Source of the DNA: Candidatus Sodalis pierantonius str. SOPE
GTDB lineage: Bacteria; Pseudomonadota; Gammaproteobacteria; Enterobacterales; Enterobacteriaceae
Direction: 5' to 3'
DNA: 64,000 nt
Assembly: GCF_000517405.1 (NCBI RefSeq)
Contig: NZ_CP006568.1
Location: 3,348,001-3,412,000, forward strand
Both the position numbers and the translations under genes were made by a program. The notes beneath the pieces are model-generated. The model worked only from the letters and a program-made list of their open reading frames with translations. It made no database searches and was not told the DNA's origin. Positions 18,080 through 27,542 of this stretch are shown here, piece by piece (position 1 is the stretch's first letter; each line of letters starts with the position of its first letter).

Positions 18080-19391
18080 CTACTCCTCTGGATCGTTGAA
18101 TCCTATCAGCCATGTAAAAATAAATCCCCCCGTGATGGCGGCCGCCCATCCGGCCAAATAGGCGGCGACTTTACCGGTGACGATGGTCAGCGCCAGCGGC
18201 AATCCCGACAGACCAAAAGTGATAAGCATCGCCACTTTAAGATAACTTATCACCGCGCCGCCCACCGCACCGCCGAGGCAGGCGGCAACAAACGGTCGAC
18301 CAAGAGGCAGCGTGACGCCGAAAATCAGCGGCTCGCCGATACCGAGCAACCCCACCGGCAAGGCGGCCTTGATCACCTTTTTCAGCCGGGCGCTACGGGT
18401 TTTCACCAGCACGGCAAAGGACGCGCCTACCTGCCCCACCCCGGCCATGGCCAGGATCGGCAGCAGAGGATTGACGTCGTGGGACTGAATGAGCTCCACA
18501 TGCAGCGGCACCATCCCTTGATGCAGGCCGGTCAGCACCAGCGGCAAAAAACTTCCCGCCAGTAAAGTGCCGACCGCCATGCCACTGCGATCAATCGCGA
18601 CATTCACCCCGTGGGCAATAGCGTCGGATACCGCCCCACCGAGCGGTTGCAGCACAACTATCGCCAGCGACGCAGTTATCAGTGTAGTCAGAAGCGGATT
18701 AACTATCAGCTCTATCGACTCCGGTAAATGGCGCCGCAACACTTTTTCCACCCAGCACATCAGGGCAACCACCAGCAACACGGCGATCATCCCGCCACGA
18801 CCGGGCTGTAGCGGCTCGTCGAAAAGCCGGATTTGCGCTAGACCGGGGCTGCTCAAAATCGCGGCCATCACCCCGCCCATGGCCTGTGAACCGCCGAACA
18901 CCCGCGCCGCGTTTACCCCCACCAAAATGTTCATGATGGCGAATACCGCACTGCCAAACAGCGCCAGCAGTCCGAGCACATTAGGATAGGACCGCGCTAT
19001 ATCGCCGCTGACGTCCGAACGCGTAAGCAAATTGATCAGTCCCGTGATAAGACCGGAGGCGATAAACGCCGGGATGAGCGGAATAAACACGTTGGCCAAC
19101 TGGCGCAGAGCGCCGCTGACGGGGGACCTCGCCCGGCGCATTCGGCAGTAGGCGGCGCATGGCGTCGACGATCTTCGCCGCGGCGCCCGGTCCAGCGATA
19201 AGCTGATGCTGCCGGCCCTGCATAATGTAGCCTTTAACGCCCTCCACACGTTTGATGGCGTCGATATCCACGCGTCGGTCATCGACCACTTCGACCCGCA
19301 CCCGGGTCATGCAGTTCTCCAGCTTTAGCACATTTTCCGGCCCGCCAAGGCCGGACAGCAGCGCTGCCGCCACGCTGTCGCTCTGATGCAT
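18080..19391 (-). pseudogene. murP: MurNAc-specific PTS EIIBC component, frameshifted
   Basis: Imports and phosphorylates N-acetylmuramic acid. The ATG at 19391 starts the EIIB domain with phospho-cysteine Cys27 in LENCMTRVRV and GVKGYIMQGRQHQLIAGPG. The EIIC domain (ANVFIPLIPAFIASGLITG, GLLGIGEPLIFGVTLP) is in a different frame down to 18080. The frame changes in the B-C linker at a G5 run, 19121-19125, a typical slippage site. The end is 3 bp from the pgpC start. The partner gene murQ upstream is also broken. Confidence 0.88.
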
Positions 19392-19544
19392 TCTGGGGCT
19401 CCCGTCCCGTTAATGATGGCGCACCGCGTTGAGCCGGCGCGCCCCAAGCGTCCGTTAGGCCGACGGGCGGATAGCGCGCCGTTGGGCGTCGCATTGGCGC
19501 TGGTCAAAGACAGCTTTGCCCAATGTGCCGCTCGCCGACCCCTG

Positions 19545-20422
19545 TTATGTGCGGTCGTCCGCCAACGCCACCCGCAAAAAGCCGTCGTGCGCTCCCAGCG
19601 CCGCTTAGCAGCATGAGAATAGCCGGTTTAACGTCATAGTCGGTCTGCGCCGGGGCCGACTTTGCCCGGTCGACGCCGACGCCGCAGGCCTCGCAAACAA
19701 TGCGGCAGGCGCGGTCGCGAAGCTTCACATTGGTGGCCTTTACATCCACCATTAGGTTTTGATAAACCTTGCCCAGTTTCACCATGGCGCCGGTGGAGAT
19801 CATATTCAGCACCAGTTTCTGCGCGGTGCCGGATTTCATGCGCGTCGAACCGGTCAGCACTTCTGACCCCACCACCGGTGATATCGCAATATCCGCCGCC
19901 TGGGCGATCGGCGAATCCGGATTACAGGAGACCGCGACGGTGGCGCAGCCCAGCGTGCGGGCATAGCGCAATGCGCCCAGCACGTACGGGGTTCGGCCCG
20001 ACGCCGCGAGCCCCACGACGAGATCGGCGGGGGTGAGCTGGAGGTGTCGGAGGTCGCGTTCTCCCAGCGCCATATCGTCCTCCGCCCCCTCCACCGCTTT
20101 GAGCAGCGCGCCGGGACCGCTGGCAATGAGGCCGATCATCTTGTCTGGCGGCACGCCGAAGGTCGGCGGGCATTCCGACGCATCCAGCACCCCCAGCCTG
20201 CCGCTGGTGCCGGCCCCCAGATAGATAAAGCCGCCCGCCGGCCCCGAGCGCCTGCGCCGCCCGATCGATAGCGGCGGCCACCGCCGGCAGCTCGGACGCA
20301 ATGGCCTCCGGCACCTGCTTGTCCTGTTGATTAAACAGCCTCACCATCTCAAGCGTTGGTAAGGTATCCAAAGCCATCGAGTCCGGATGGCGTGTTTCCG
20401 ATACGAGCGCCCCTAAATTCAT
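19545..20422 (-). pseudogene. murQ: MurNAc-6-phosphate etherase, two frameshifts
   Basis: Converts MurNAc-6-P to GlcNAc-6-P and lactate. The start at 20422 (MNLGALVSETRHPDSMALD) leads to a frame break at an A3 run, 20227-20229, with one extra base. The SIS-domain core then reads correctly: IYLGAGTSGRLGVLDASECPP, GLAASGRTPYVLGAL, SRMKSGTAQKLVLNM-like segments. A second shift near 19600 moves the C-terminus to a frame ending at TAA 19545-19547. The gene heads a murQ-murP-pgpC run and is divergent from an intact RpiR-type regulator. Confidence 0.88.
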
Positions 20423-20434
20423 ACAGTCACCGTT

Positions 20435-20480
20435 GAATTTTTAATTCAAATAATAAAAACTATTATCGAATAGATAATTC
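20435..20480. promoter_or_regulatory. Candidate paired operator between murQ and yfhH
   Basis: Two 13 bp near-palindromes, GAATTTTTAATTC (20435-20447) and GAATAGATAATTC (20468-20480), lie 33 bp apart, about three helical turns, in the 143 bp divergent control region. A tetrameric RpiR-type regulator could bind both. Inferred from position and symmetry. Confidence 0.45.
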
Positions 20481-20565
20481 CTGTAGGCGAGGGAAATCTC
20501 GCCGCCCGATCCCGGGGAGCCTTCCCCTCGTTCCGCTACGACGGCGTAACGCCGGAGAACAGTGC

Positions 20566-21414
20566 ATGAGCCGTTTATTACGGATACGCCAGTTATACCG
20601 ATCGCTATCACGCAATGACCAGAAATTGGCGGATTTTTTACTGCATCATACCGAAGAAGCGCGTCATCTTAGTTCACAGCGCGTGGCGGAAATGACCGGC
20701 GTCAGCCAGTCAAGCGTGGTGAAATTTGCTCAGAAGCTGGGTTACAAAGGGTTTACCGCGCTAAAACTTGCCCTGAGCGAAGCGCTGGTCAATCGTCAGG
20801 ATCCGCCCTCCATACCGGTACATAACCAAATACTCAGTGATGATCCCATCAAAACCGTAGGCGAAAAGCTGCTGGCGGAAAAAGTGGCCGCCCTGCGCGG
20901 CACGCTGGATATCAATAGCGAAGACAAATTGCGCCAGGGCGTGGAGATATTGCAACGCTCGAAGCGGATTATTATTGTCGGCATCGGCGCATCGGGCCCG
21001 GTGGCTCGCGATTTTTCCTACAAGCTGATGAAAAGCGGCATGGCGGCGGTGGCGGAAAACGACATGCACGTATTGCTGGCGACGGTGCAGGCGCTGGGTC
21101 CGGACGATCTGCTGTTCGCTATCTCTTTTAGCGGCACGCGACGGGAGATCAATCTGGCGGCGCAGGAGGCGCTGCGGGCAGGGGCGCGGGTCATGGCGGT
21201 CACCAATTTCGCGCCCAATGAGCTGCAACACTATGCCGATTTGACGCTGTATACCGTCTCAGAGCAGCAAGCCCAGCGTAGCGGGGCCATCTCCTCGAAT
21301 ATCGCGCAACAGGCGTTAACCGACTTACTGTTTATGGGGCTGGTACAACAGGATCTTGAACACGCCCCAGACCGCATCCGCCATAGTGAAGAGCTGGTCA
21401 AGAAGCTGGTCTGA
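20566..21414 (+). CDS. yfhH: RpiR-family regulator YfhH (MurR-like)
   Basis: Protein of 282 residues with an N-terminal HTH (about 1-77, RVAEMTGVSQSSVVKFAQKLGYKGF) and a C-terminal SIS sugar-phosphate-binding domain (about 125-260, IIIVGIGASGPVARDFSYK). It aligns end to end with E. coli YfhH, including the C-terminal RIRHSEELVKKLV, and with MurR more loosely. It is divergent from murQP and is probably their MurNAc-6-P-responsive repressor. It is intact although both putative target genes are dead. Confidence 0.9.
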   Translation: MSRLLRIRQLYRSLSRNDQKLADFLLHHTEEARHLSSQRVAEMTGVSQSSVVKFAQKLGYKGFTALKLALSEALVNRQDPPSIPVHNQILSDDPIKTVGEKLLAEKVAALRGTLDINSEDKLRQGVEILQRSKRIIIVGIGASGPVARDFSYKLMKSGMAAVAENDMHVLLATVQALGPDDLLFAISFSGTRREINLAAQEALRAGARVMAVTNFAPNELQHYADLTLYTVSEQQAQRSGAISSNIAQQALTDLLFMGLVQQDLEHAPDRIRHSEELVKKLV

Positions 21415-21421
21415 GGTTGCC

Positions 21422-21875
21422 TTACCCGGCATGGGCCCGCAGCACGGTTTCATGCAAATTCAACCGCTGCCGGAAATTTTGCTCCCCCTGTCCGCCCGAG
21501 AGCGCATAACCATCGTCAATCATCGTGCGCACCATCAACGCCCGCCGCTGACTGGCGCTAAGCTCGGGCAGCGGAAACGCCAGCAGCACCTCGGCCCCGG
21601 CCGACACGGTGACCGCCTGAGCGCGGGTCACGCTAGCGCGCGGCAGTTGATAGGTCATGGTATAGCGATAAAATGCCGTCATACCGCTCTGGGCGTAAGG
21701 GTCGCCTTCCTGGCCGGTCTGGACACATTGGGCAATAGTGGTGCCGCACTCTTTTTCTAACGCGCTGCGCAATTGAAGTTTGGCCTGTTCAAAAAGCCGA
21801 CGGTACGCCGGGTCGTTGAGATAATGCGCGACATTACGCTCCACCACCATCCGCGAGCCGATGACGTCCAGCGGG
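21422..21875 (-). pseudogene. Unknown protein gene, 5' end lost to IS21
   Basis: A minus-strand frame ending at 21422 encodes about 150 residues of plausible soluble protein (MVVERNVAHYLNDPAYRRLFEQ, QTGQEGDPYAQSGMTAFYRY, ELSASQRRALMVRTMIDDG). It has two cysteines (ECGTTIAQC) but no motif I recognise. Its apparent start MKSESVIGCD lies inside the terminal sequence of the adjacent IS21-family element, so the true 5' end has been removed. No matching 5' fragment exists on the other side of the IS. Confidence 0.55.
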
Positions 21876-22015
21876 TGCTGGTTCCGGTCACATCCGATCA
21901 CTGATTCCGATTTCACCCGATCACTGATTCCGGTCGCCCGATCAGCGATTCCGATTCTGTCCGATCGCTCATCTTCTGTTCCGCCATACTCTGGAGACTT
22001 TTAGCTTCCGGGGGC

Positions 22016-23568
22016 ATGGCACGTAAAAAGAAGAAAGCGAGAACGGAAATGTGCATCTATATTAATGTGTTACGTATGAAATTCGAGCAGCGTCGCTCGA
22101 ATCGCACTATCGCAGCAGCGCTCGGCATAGGCTGTACTACCGTGCACGATATCCTCGGCCGATTCACGGTAGCTAACCTGGTCTGGCCATTGCCGGCGGA
22201 ACTGTCCCCCGTCGACCTCGACCGCCTGCTCTATCCCGGCAAATCCGGAAAAGTTATCAATACCTTACCCAGCTGGCTTGATATCGATACCGAGTTAAGC
22301 CGCAAGGGCATGACCAAGCAGCTGCTCTGGATGGAATATCAGTCCGCCGTGGGCGGTGATGCCCTCGGTTACTCACAGTTTTGTGCACTGTTCCGTGACT
22401 GGAAAAAGAAGCAGCGGCATTTCATGCGCATGGAGCACAAGGCCGGCGAAAAGCTCTTCATCGACTTCTGTGGCCCCACCGTACCTATCGTCAACCCTGC
22501 GACCGATAGCGTACGCCAGGTCGCTATCTTCGTCGCTGCCATGGGCGTGTCAGGCTATGCGTATATCGAAGCCTGCGAAGGCCAGGACATGGCATCGTGG
22601 CTCAATGCCAATAGCCGCTGCCTGCACTTCATGGGTGGGGTTCCGGAGCTGATGATACCTGATAATCTGCGCAGCGCTGTCAGCACCCCTGACCGCTATG
22701 AGCCGGTCATAAACCAGAGCTACCAGGCGCTGGCAAATCACTATGAGACAGTGGTGCTACCGGCGCGCCCGAGAAAACCGAAAGACAAGGCGAAGGCAGA
22801 ATCAACTGTGCAGCTGGTAGAACGCTGGGTTTTGGCCCGGTTGCGTAAACGTAGGTTCTACTCGCTGGCCGAATTCAACCAGGTGATACGAGAACTCAAT
22901 CATGAGTTGAATCTGCGCCCGATGCGTCATTACGGCGGACAAAGTCGCCTTGAGAACGCTTCGAGCAGCTGGACAAACCGGCTCTTGGGCCTCTACCGCC
23001 CACACAATGGGAATACAGTGAGTATCTCGTTGCTCGAGTGGGACCTGATTACCACATAGACTACGGCAAAAACTGGTACTCGGTGCCGCATCCGCTGGTA
23101 GGCGAGCGCGTTGACGTCATCGCCACCCAACGGCTGGTGCAAATCCACCATAAGGGCGTCTGCGTGGCTACGCACCCTCGCAGCGATAACACCTATAGGC
23201 ACACGACTCAGGCGGCGCACATGCCGGCTAACCATAAGGGGCAGAGTCAGTGGACGCCGGAAAGGCTGTGCAGTTGGGCGCTGTCGGTGGGTGTGTGCAC
23301 ACTGAAAGTGGTCGAGTCCATCCAAAAGAGCAAAGCCCATCCGGAGCAGGCTTACCGCTCCGTGCTGGGGCTACTCAATCTGCAACGGCGCTATGAGACG
23401 ACGCGACTGGAGAAGGCCTGCGCGCTGGCGTTGGAGAAAGGGTGCATTAACCGCTCTTTCATAGCCAACGTATTGAAACACGGTCGTGAAAGTGAGGTCA
23501 CCCAGGACGGAGCCGGCGTATCAATGCTGGTTCACGAAAACCTCCGAGGTCCGGACAGTTATCACTAA
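22016..23568 (+). pseudogene. istA: IS21 transposase IstA, frameshifted
   Basis: Compared with the intact 516-residue copy at 49319-50869, this gene has a 2-bp insertion near 22952 (after the shared GGQSRLE). The frame therefore ends early at 23059, and the C-terminal third (VGPDYHIDYGKNWYSVPHPL onward) is in another frame to 23568. The N-terminal HTH (RTIAAALGIGCTTVHDIL) and rve integrase core (FIDFCGPTVPIV, AYIEACEGQ) precede the lesion. Confidence 0.88.
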
Positions 23569-23579
23569 GGAGAATAAAT

Positions 23580-24329
23580 ATGGATACACTGTTAATGGCT
23601 CTGCGAGAGCTGAAGTTGTCGGCAATGGTCCAGGCGTTGGAGACGCAACGCGAACTCCCGGGGAGTTATGGGGAGCTGGGGTTCGAGGAGCGGTTGTCGC
23701 TGATGGTAGAATAGGAAAATTTGCATAGAGAAAACAACCACATATGCCGTCTGCGACGGCAATCGCAAATGCGCTTGCAGGCAAAACCGGAAGATATCCG
23801 CTATATCCCTAGCCGAGGAGTGACACCGGAACAGATGCGAGATCTGCTAGGGGGACAATATCTGAAATATCAGAAAAGCATACTCATCACGGGGCCGGCA
23901 GGTACGGGCAAAACCTGGCTCAGTTGTGCGCTTGGTGAGCAGGCATGCCGGCAGCAATATAGCGTGCGTTACTGGCGAGTGGGTCGGTTGCTGGCCCATC
24001 TTCACCAGTGTCAGGTAGACGGGACCTATCTAAAACAGCTTAATCAGTTAGAAAAAATAGAGTTACTGATCTTGGACGACGTGGGCCTAGAATCAATAAG
24101 TCCGATGCAGGCAACGATGCTGTTGGAGGTGATGGAAGATCGCTACGACAAAAGCAGCAGCATCCTGATCAGTCAACTGCCGGTGAAAAAATGGTATGGA
24201 CTGATAGAAAACCCCACGACAGCTGACGCGTTACTCGATCGGTCAGTACACCCCAGCTATAGACTGGAACTTAAAGGCGAATCACTACGCAAAGAGCAAG
24301 GAGTAGCCAGCACAGGAAAAATAGACTAA
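23580..24329 (+). pseudogene. istB: IS21 helper ATPase IstB, amber-interrupted
   Basis: AAA+ helper of IS21 transposition, about 250 codons. ATG 23580 follows istA by 11 bp after a good AAGGAG. Codon 45 is TAG (23712-23714); copy 2 has GCG there, in GTAAAAGCG against GTAGAATAG here. The Walker A GPAGTGKTWLS and Walker B LLILDDVGLES remain downstream in frame to TAA 24329. The C-terminus, lost from copy 2, is present here. Confidence 0.88.
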
Positions 24330-24449
24330 ACCCGAGTCAGAAGATGAGCGAACACGTGATCGAATATCACTGGAATGGGTGATCGGAAAATACCGGAATA
24401 ACTGATCGGATGTCGCCGGAACAGCTGATCGGATACGTCGGAATCTGCA

Positions 24450-24646
24450 AGGCCATCAGTATGGGCGCGGAGTATTATCAAATCGATGCCGACCGCTGTA
24501 CGGAGTGTATCGGTCACTATGATCGGCCCACCTGCCAGCAGGTATGCCCTATCGACCACACGATCATTGCCGATCCGCAGCGTGTGGAAAGTCACGATGC
24601 GCTGTGGGAAAAGTTTGTGCTGCTGCACCACGCCGATAGGCTTTAG
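24450..24646 (+). pseudogene. yfhL: Ferredoxin-like YfhL, 5' end lost to IS21
   Basis: Resumes directly after the IS right end with KAISMGAEYYQIDADRCTECIG and runs to HHADRL and TAG at 24646. This matches residues about 20-86 of E. coli YfhL, a 2[4Fe-4S] ferredoxin. The first cluster motif (C-x2-C-x2-C-x3-C) is missing, while the second (CTECIGHYDRPTCQQVC) is complete. Without a start codon or the N-terminal half, function is unlikely. Its place just upstream of acpS (convergent) is conserved. Confidence 0.85.
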
Positions 24647-24670
24647 CCCGATGGCCGCAGCCGCGCGGTG

Positions 24671-25051
24671 TCAGCGTTCAAAGATGACCGTGGCGCAGGC
24701 GTAATGCCGCTCATCGGCCAACGTGACGTACATGCCGGTGACGCCTAATTGGCTGGCCAGCTCCGCCGCCTGGGCAAACAACCGTAACGAAGGTTTACCC
24801 AACGCATCATTGCAGACCTCAAACTGCGCAAAAGCCAGCCCGTCACGAATACCGGTGCCAAGCGCCTTGGACGCCGCCTCTTTTACCGCGAAGCGTTTGG
24901 CGAGGAAGCGTACCGGCTGATTGTGCTGCTGATATTGCAACCATTCATCGGGGCTGAGGATTCGGCGCGCAAGCCGATCGCCGCTGCGGGAAACCACCGC
25001 CTCGATACGTCCAATCTCGACGATATCGGTACCAATGCCGACAATCGCCAT
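24671..25051 (-). CDS. acpS: Holo-[acyl-carrier-protein] synthase
   Basis: Transfers 4'-phosphopantetheine from CoA to ACP, essential for lipid synthesis. It has 126 residues as in E. coli. The Mg-binding Asp in GIGTDIVEIGRIE and Glu in FAVKEAASKALGTGI are intact. The start codon overlaps the pdxJ stop at 25051, so it is translationally coupled in the lepB-rnc-era-recO-pdxJ-acpS run. Confidence 0.98.
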   Translation of the reverse strand: MAIVGIGTDIVEIGRIEAVVSRSGDRLARRILSPDEWLQYQQHNQPVRFLAKRFAVKEAASKALGTGIRDGLAFAQFEVCNDALGKPSLRLFAQAAELASQLGVTGMYVTLADERHYACATVIFER

Positions 25052-25782
25052 CAGCCGCGCGCTTCCCGCATCAGGCGTTTCATGTCTCTTACCGCATCCG
25101 CCAGACCGCCAATCACGGCGCGGCTGATAATCGCGTGGCCGATATTCAGCTCGTGCATAGGCGCCAGCGCGGCCACGGGCTTCACATTGTGATAATCAAG
25201 ACCGTGGCCGGCATTGACCTTGAGGCCCAGCGTCGTGGCGTACTGCGCGCCATGGCTGATGCGAGCGAACTCCGCGGCGCGCGATGCTTCATCGACCGCA
25301 TCAGCATAGGCGCCGGTATGAATTTCAATGTAGGGCGCGCCCACCTCCGCCGCCGCCGCGATCTGACGCTCATCGGCATCAATAAACAGCGAGACCTGGA
25401 TCCCGGCATCGCTTAGACGGGCCACGGCCTGACGAAGTTTGTCGCGATGGCCGGCCACATCCAGCCCGCCTTCGGTGGTGACTTCCTGGCGCTTTTCCGG
25501 CACCAGACAACAGAAATGCGGCGACAGGGAACAGGCAATAGCCACCATCTCCTCCGTAACCGCCATTTCCAGATTCATTCGGGTCTGAATCGTCTTGCGC
25601 AGCAGATGGACATCGCGATCGGTGATATGCCGGCGATCTTCGCGCAGATGCACGGTAATGCCGTCGGCCCCCGCTTGCTCGGCGATAAAAGCCGCTTGAA
25701 CCGGATCCGGCCAGGCCGTCCCGCGCGCATTGCGTAACGTTGCGATATGATCGATATTCACGCCCAGCAGCAATTCAGACAT
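25051..25782 (-). CDS. pdxJ: Pyridoxine 5'-phosphate synthase
   Basis: Condenses 1-deoxyxylulose-5-P with aminoacetone-3-P in vitamin B6 synthesis. It has 243 residues, equal to E. coli. Hallmarks are NIDHIATLRNARGTAWPDP at the N-terminus, the DGITVHLREDRRHI segment and NAGHGLDYHN near residue 190. Followed directly by acpS. No lesions. Confidence 0.98.
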   Translation of the reverse strand: MSELLLGVNIDHIATLRNARGTAWPDPVQAAFIAEQAGADGITVHLREDRRHITDRDVHLLRKTIQTRMNLEMAVTEEMVAIACSLSPHFCCLVPEKRQEVTTEGGLDVAGHRDKLRQAVARLSDAGIQVSLFIDADERQIAAAAEVGAPYIEIHTGAYADAVDEASRAAEFARISHGAQYATTLGLKVNAGHGLDYHNVKPVAALAPMHELNIGHAIISRAVIGGLADAVRDMKRLMREARG

Positions 25783-25937
25783 CCCCTTCCCCTGACTTTT
25801 GTCGATACTGTGTCGCAGTGTAAACCAGCGCTGTGGCGCAGGCCAGTTTATTGCTCACCCGCTTCACCGGCTGGCCCCGGCGGATCCGCAGCCCCCGCCC
25901 CCGCATCGCCGGCGCCGCCCGGACGCCGGTCGAGCAA

Positions 25938-26627
25938 CTAACGAAACAGCTCGCGGCTCTTGAGCGGTTTGCCGCCCAAATAGGGTTTCAGCGCCATACG
26001 GGTAAACCGCTTGGCCGCGCGCAGCGTGTCAACGTCGGGAAACTCGCGCGCCGCCAGGGCGCGCAGCTCGCGCCCGGTGAAGCTATAGCGATCCAAGAGT
26101 ACGCTGGCGATAAAGCCTTTCTCTTCCCGGTAACGATAAGTCATGGCGTCGTCGACCGGCTCGCCGGAGCCGGCGCAATGCAGGAAATCGACGCCATAAC
26201 CCAGATGCGTCAGCAACGCCAGTTCAAAACGGCGCAGCGCCGGTTCCGGTGAACCGGTGGCACCCGCCAGCCATTGCAGACACTGGAGGTAATCGTAAAA
26301 CAGCGTGGAGTAATCGGTTTCATGGGCGAGTACGCGCGACAGCAGCTCGTTAATATAGAGTCCGCTATACAGCATTAACCCGGTCAGCGGCAGGCCCAGC
26401 GAGACGGGTTCGGCGCTGCGCAGGGTCTTTATCTCGCCGCGGCCGCCCCAGCGGGCCAGCAGCGGCGTAAACGGCTGCAGCACGCCTTTAAGCGCGGAAC
26501 GGCGCGAACTCGCGCCCTTGGCCAGAACGCGCACCCGTCCTTGATGCTCGGTGAAAAAGTCCAGAAGCAGGCTGGTTTCGCTGTAGGGGCGTGCATGCAG
26601 CACGAAAGCGCGTTGCCAACCGTCCAT
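25938..26627 (-). CDS. recO: Recombination protein RecO, amber near 3' end
   Basis: Recombination mediator loading RecA with RecR. The ATG at 26627 gives MDGWQRAFVLHARPYSETSLLLD, an N-terminal OB fold and a C-terminal helical domain. The frame stops at TAG 25938-25940 after 229 residues, right after KPLKSRELFR. E. coli RecO (242 residues) has Gln at this point, so CAG to TAG is likely. Beyond the TAG the frame stays open for 29 Gly/Pro-rich codons to TAA 25848-25850. Only the poorly conserved tail is lost, so the shortened protein may still work. It starts 9 bp after era. Confidence 0.9.
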   Translation of the reverse strand: MDGWQRAFVLHARPYSETSLLLDFFTEHQGRVRVLAKGASSRRSALKGVLQPFTPLLARWGGRGEIKTLRSAEPVSLGLPLTGLMLYSGLYINELLSRVLAHETDYSTLFYDYLQCLQWLAGATGSPEPALRRFELALLTHLGYGVDFLHCAGSGEPVDDAMTYRYREEKGFIASVLLDRYSFTGRELRALAAREFPDVDTLRAAKRFTRMALKPYLGGKPLKSRELFR

Positions 26628-26636
26628 CGGCGCTCC

Positions 26637-27542
26637 CTAGAGGTCGTCGACATAGCCCAGGCTGCGCAGGGCACGTTCATCATCGGCCCAGCCCGATTTG
26701 ACTTTCACCCACAGCTCCAGATGCACCCGTGTCTCGAACATGGCTTCCATATCTTGCCGTGCTTCAATGCCGATTGTCTTAATTTTACTGCCCTTATTGC
26801 CGATAACCATTTTCTTCTGGCCGTCTCGTTCCACCAGAATCAGACCGTGGATATCGTAACCGCCGCGATCATTGGCCGCGAAGCGCTCAATTTCCACCGT
26901 AACGGAATAAGGAAGTTCATCACCCAGAAACCGCATCAGCTTTTCACGGATAATTTCCGATGCCATAAAACGCTGCGAGCGGTCGGTAATATAATCTTCG
27001 GGAAAATGATGCTCGGCCTCCGGCAGCGCTTTGCGCACAATACCGGCCAACGTATCGACGTTCATGCCGTTCTCGGCGCAGATAGGCACAATGTCATGGA
27101 AAGACATCTGCTGACTGAGAAACTGCATATGGGGCAGCAGCTTTTCCTTGTCAGCGACGTTATCCACTTTGTTAATCGCCAGTACGACCGGGCAGCCAAC
27201 GTCGTGCAGTTTGTTCACCACCATTTCATCGTCCGGCGTCCAATGGGTGCCTTCCACTACGAAAATCACCAGTTCCACATCGCCGATGGAGCTGCTGGCG
27301 GCGCGATTCATCAAACGGTTGATTCCCCGTTTCTCTTCAATGTGCAGCCCTGGGGTATCCACGTAGATAGCCTGATAGGGCCCCTCGGTGTGGATCCCCA
27401 TAATGCGGTGGCGGGTGGTTTGCGGTTTGCGCGAGGTAATAGAGACCTTCTGCCCCAACAACTGATTCAGCAGCGTGGATTTACCGACGTTTGGCCGGCC
27501 CACAATCGCCACAAACCCACAATAGGTCGTCTGTTCGCTCAT
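26637..27542 (-). CDS. era: Ribosome-assembly GTPase Era
   Basis: Essential GTPase that binds the 3' end of 16S rRNA during 30S maturation; 301 residues as in E. coli. G1 GRPNVGKS is at residues 15-22, followed by G2 in PQTTRHRIMG, G3 DTPGLH and G4 NKVD. The C-terminal KH domain (VIGNKGSKIKTIG) is intact. Its start overlaps the rnc stop by 4 bp, giving translational coupling. It ends in TAG at the conserved C-terminus DDL, a normal terminal use of that codon. Confidence 0.98.
   Translation of the reverse strand: MSEQTTYCGFVAIVGRPNVGKSTLLNQLLGQKVSITSRKPQTTRHRIMGIHTEGPYQAIYVDTPGLHIEEKRGINRLMNRAASSSIGDVELVIFVVEGTHWTPDDEMVVNKLHDVGCPVVLAINKVDNVADKEKLLPHMQFLSQQMSFHDIVPICAENGMNVDTLAGIVRKALPEAEHHFPEDYITDRSQRFMASEIIREKLMRFLGDELPYSVTVEIERFAANDRGGYDIHGLILVERDGQKKMVIGNKGSKIKTIGIEARQDMEAMFETRVHLELWVKVKSGWADDERALRSLGYVDDL

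Larger units (their letters stand above)
21876..24449 (+). mobile_element. IS21-family element, copy 1
   Basis: About 2.57 kb with istA and istB in tandem. The left end starts near TGCTGGTTCCGGTCAC and carries about four 22-bp units built on CCGATCACTGATTCCG. The right end carries related inverted units on TGATCGGATGTCGCCGGAA and ends near GGAATCTGCA at 24449. The left limit comes from comparison with copy 2 (about 48.7-51.0 kb, opposite orientation). The right limit comes from where the yfhL frame resumes. The two flanks belong to different genes and I see no target duplication, so a deletion or rearrangement followed insertion. Both transposition genes are broken. Confidence 0.85.

Noticed and set aside
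21876..21916. MKSESVIGCDRNQH as the true N-terminus of the gene at 21422
   Set aside because: The same peptide can be read from the end of IS21 copy 2 at 50997, so it is insertion-sequence sequence, not part of the host gene.
22016..24329. istA/istB as a resident defence or ATPase system
   Set aside because: A second copy with shared terminal repeats shows they are IS21-family transposition genes.
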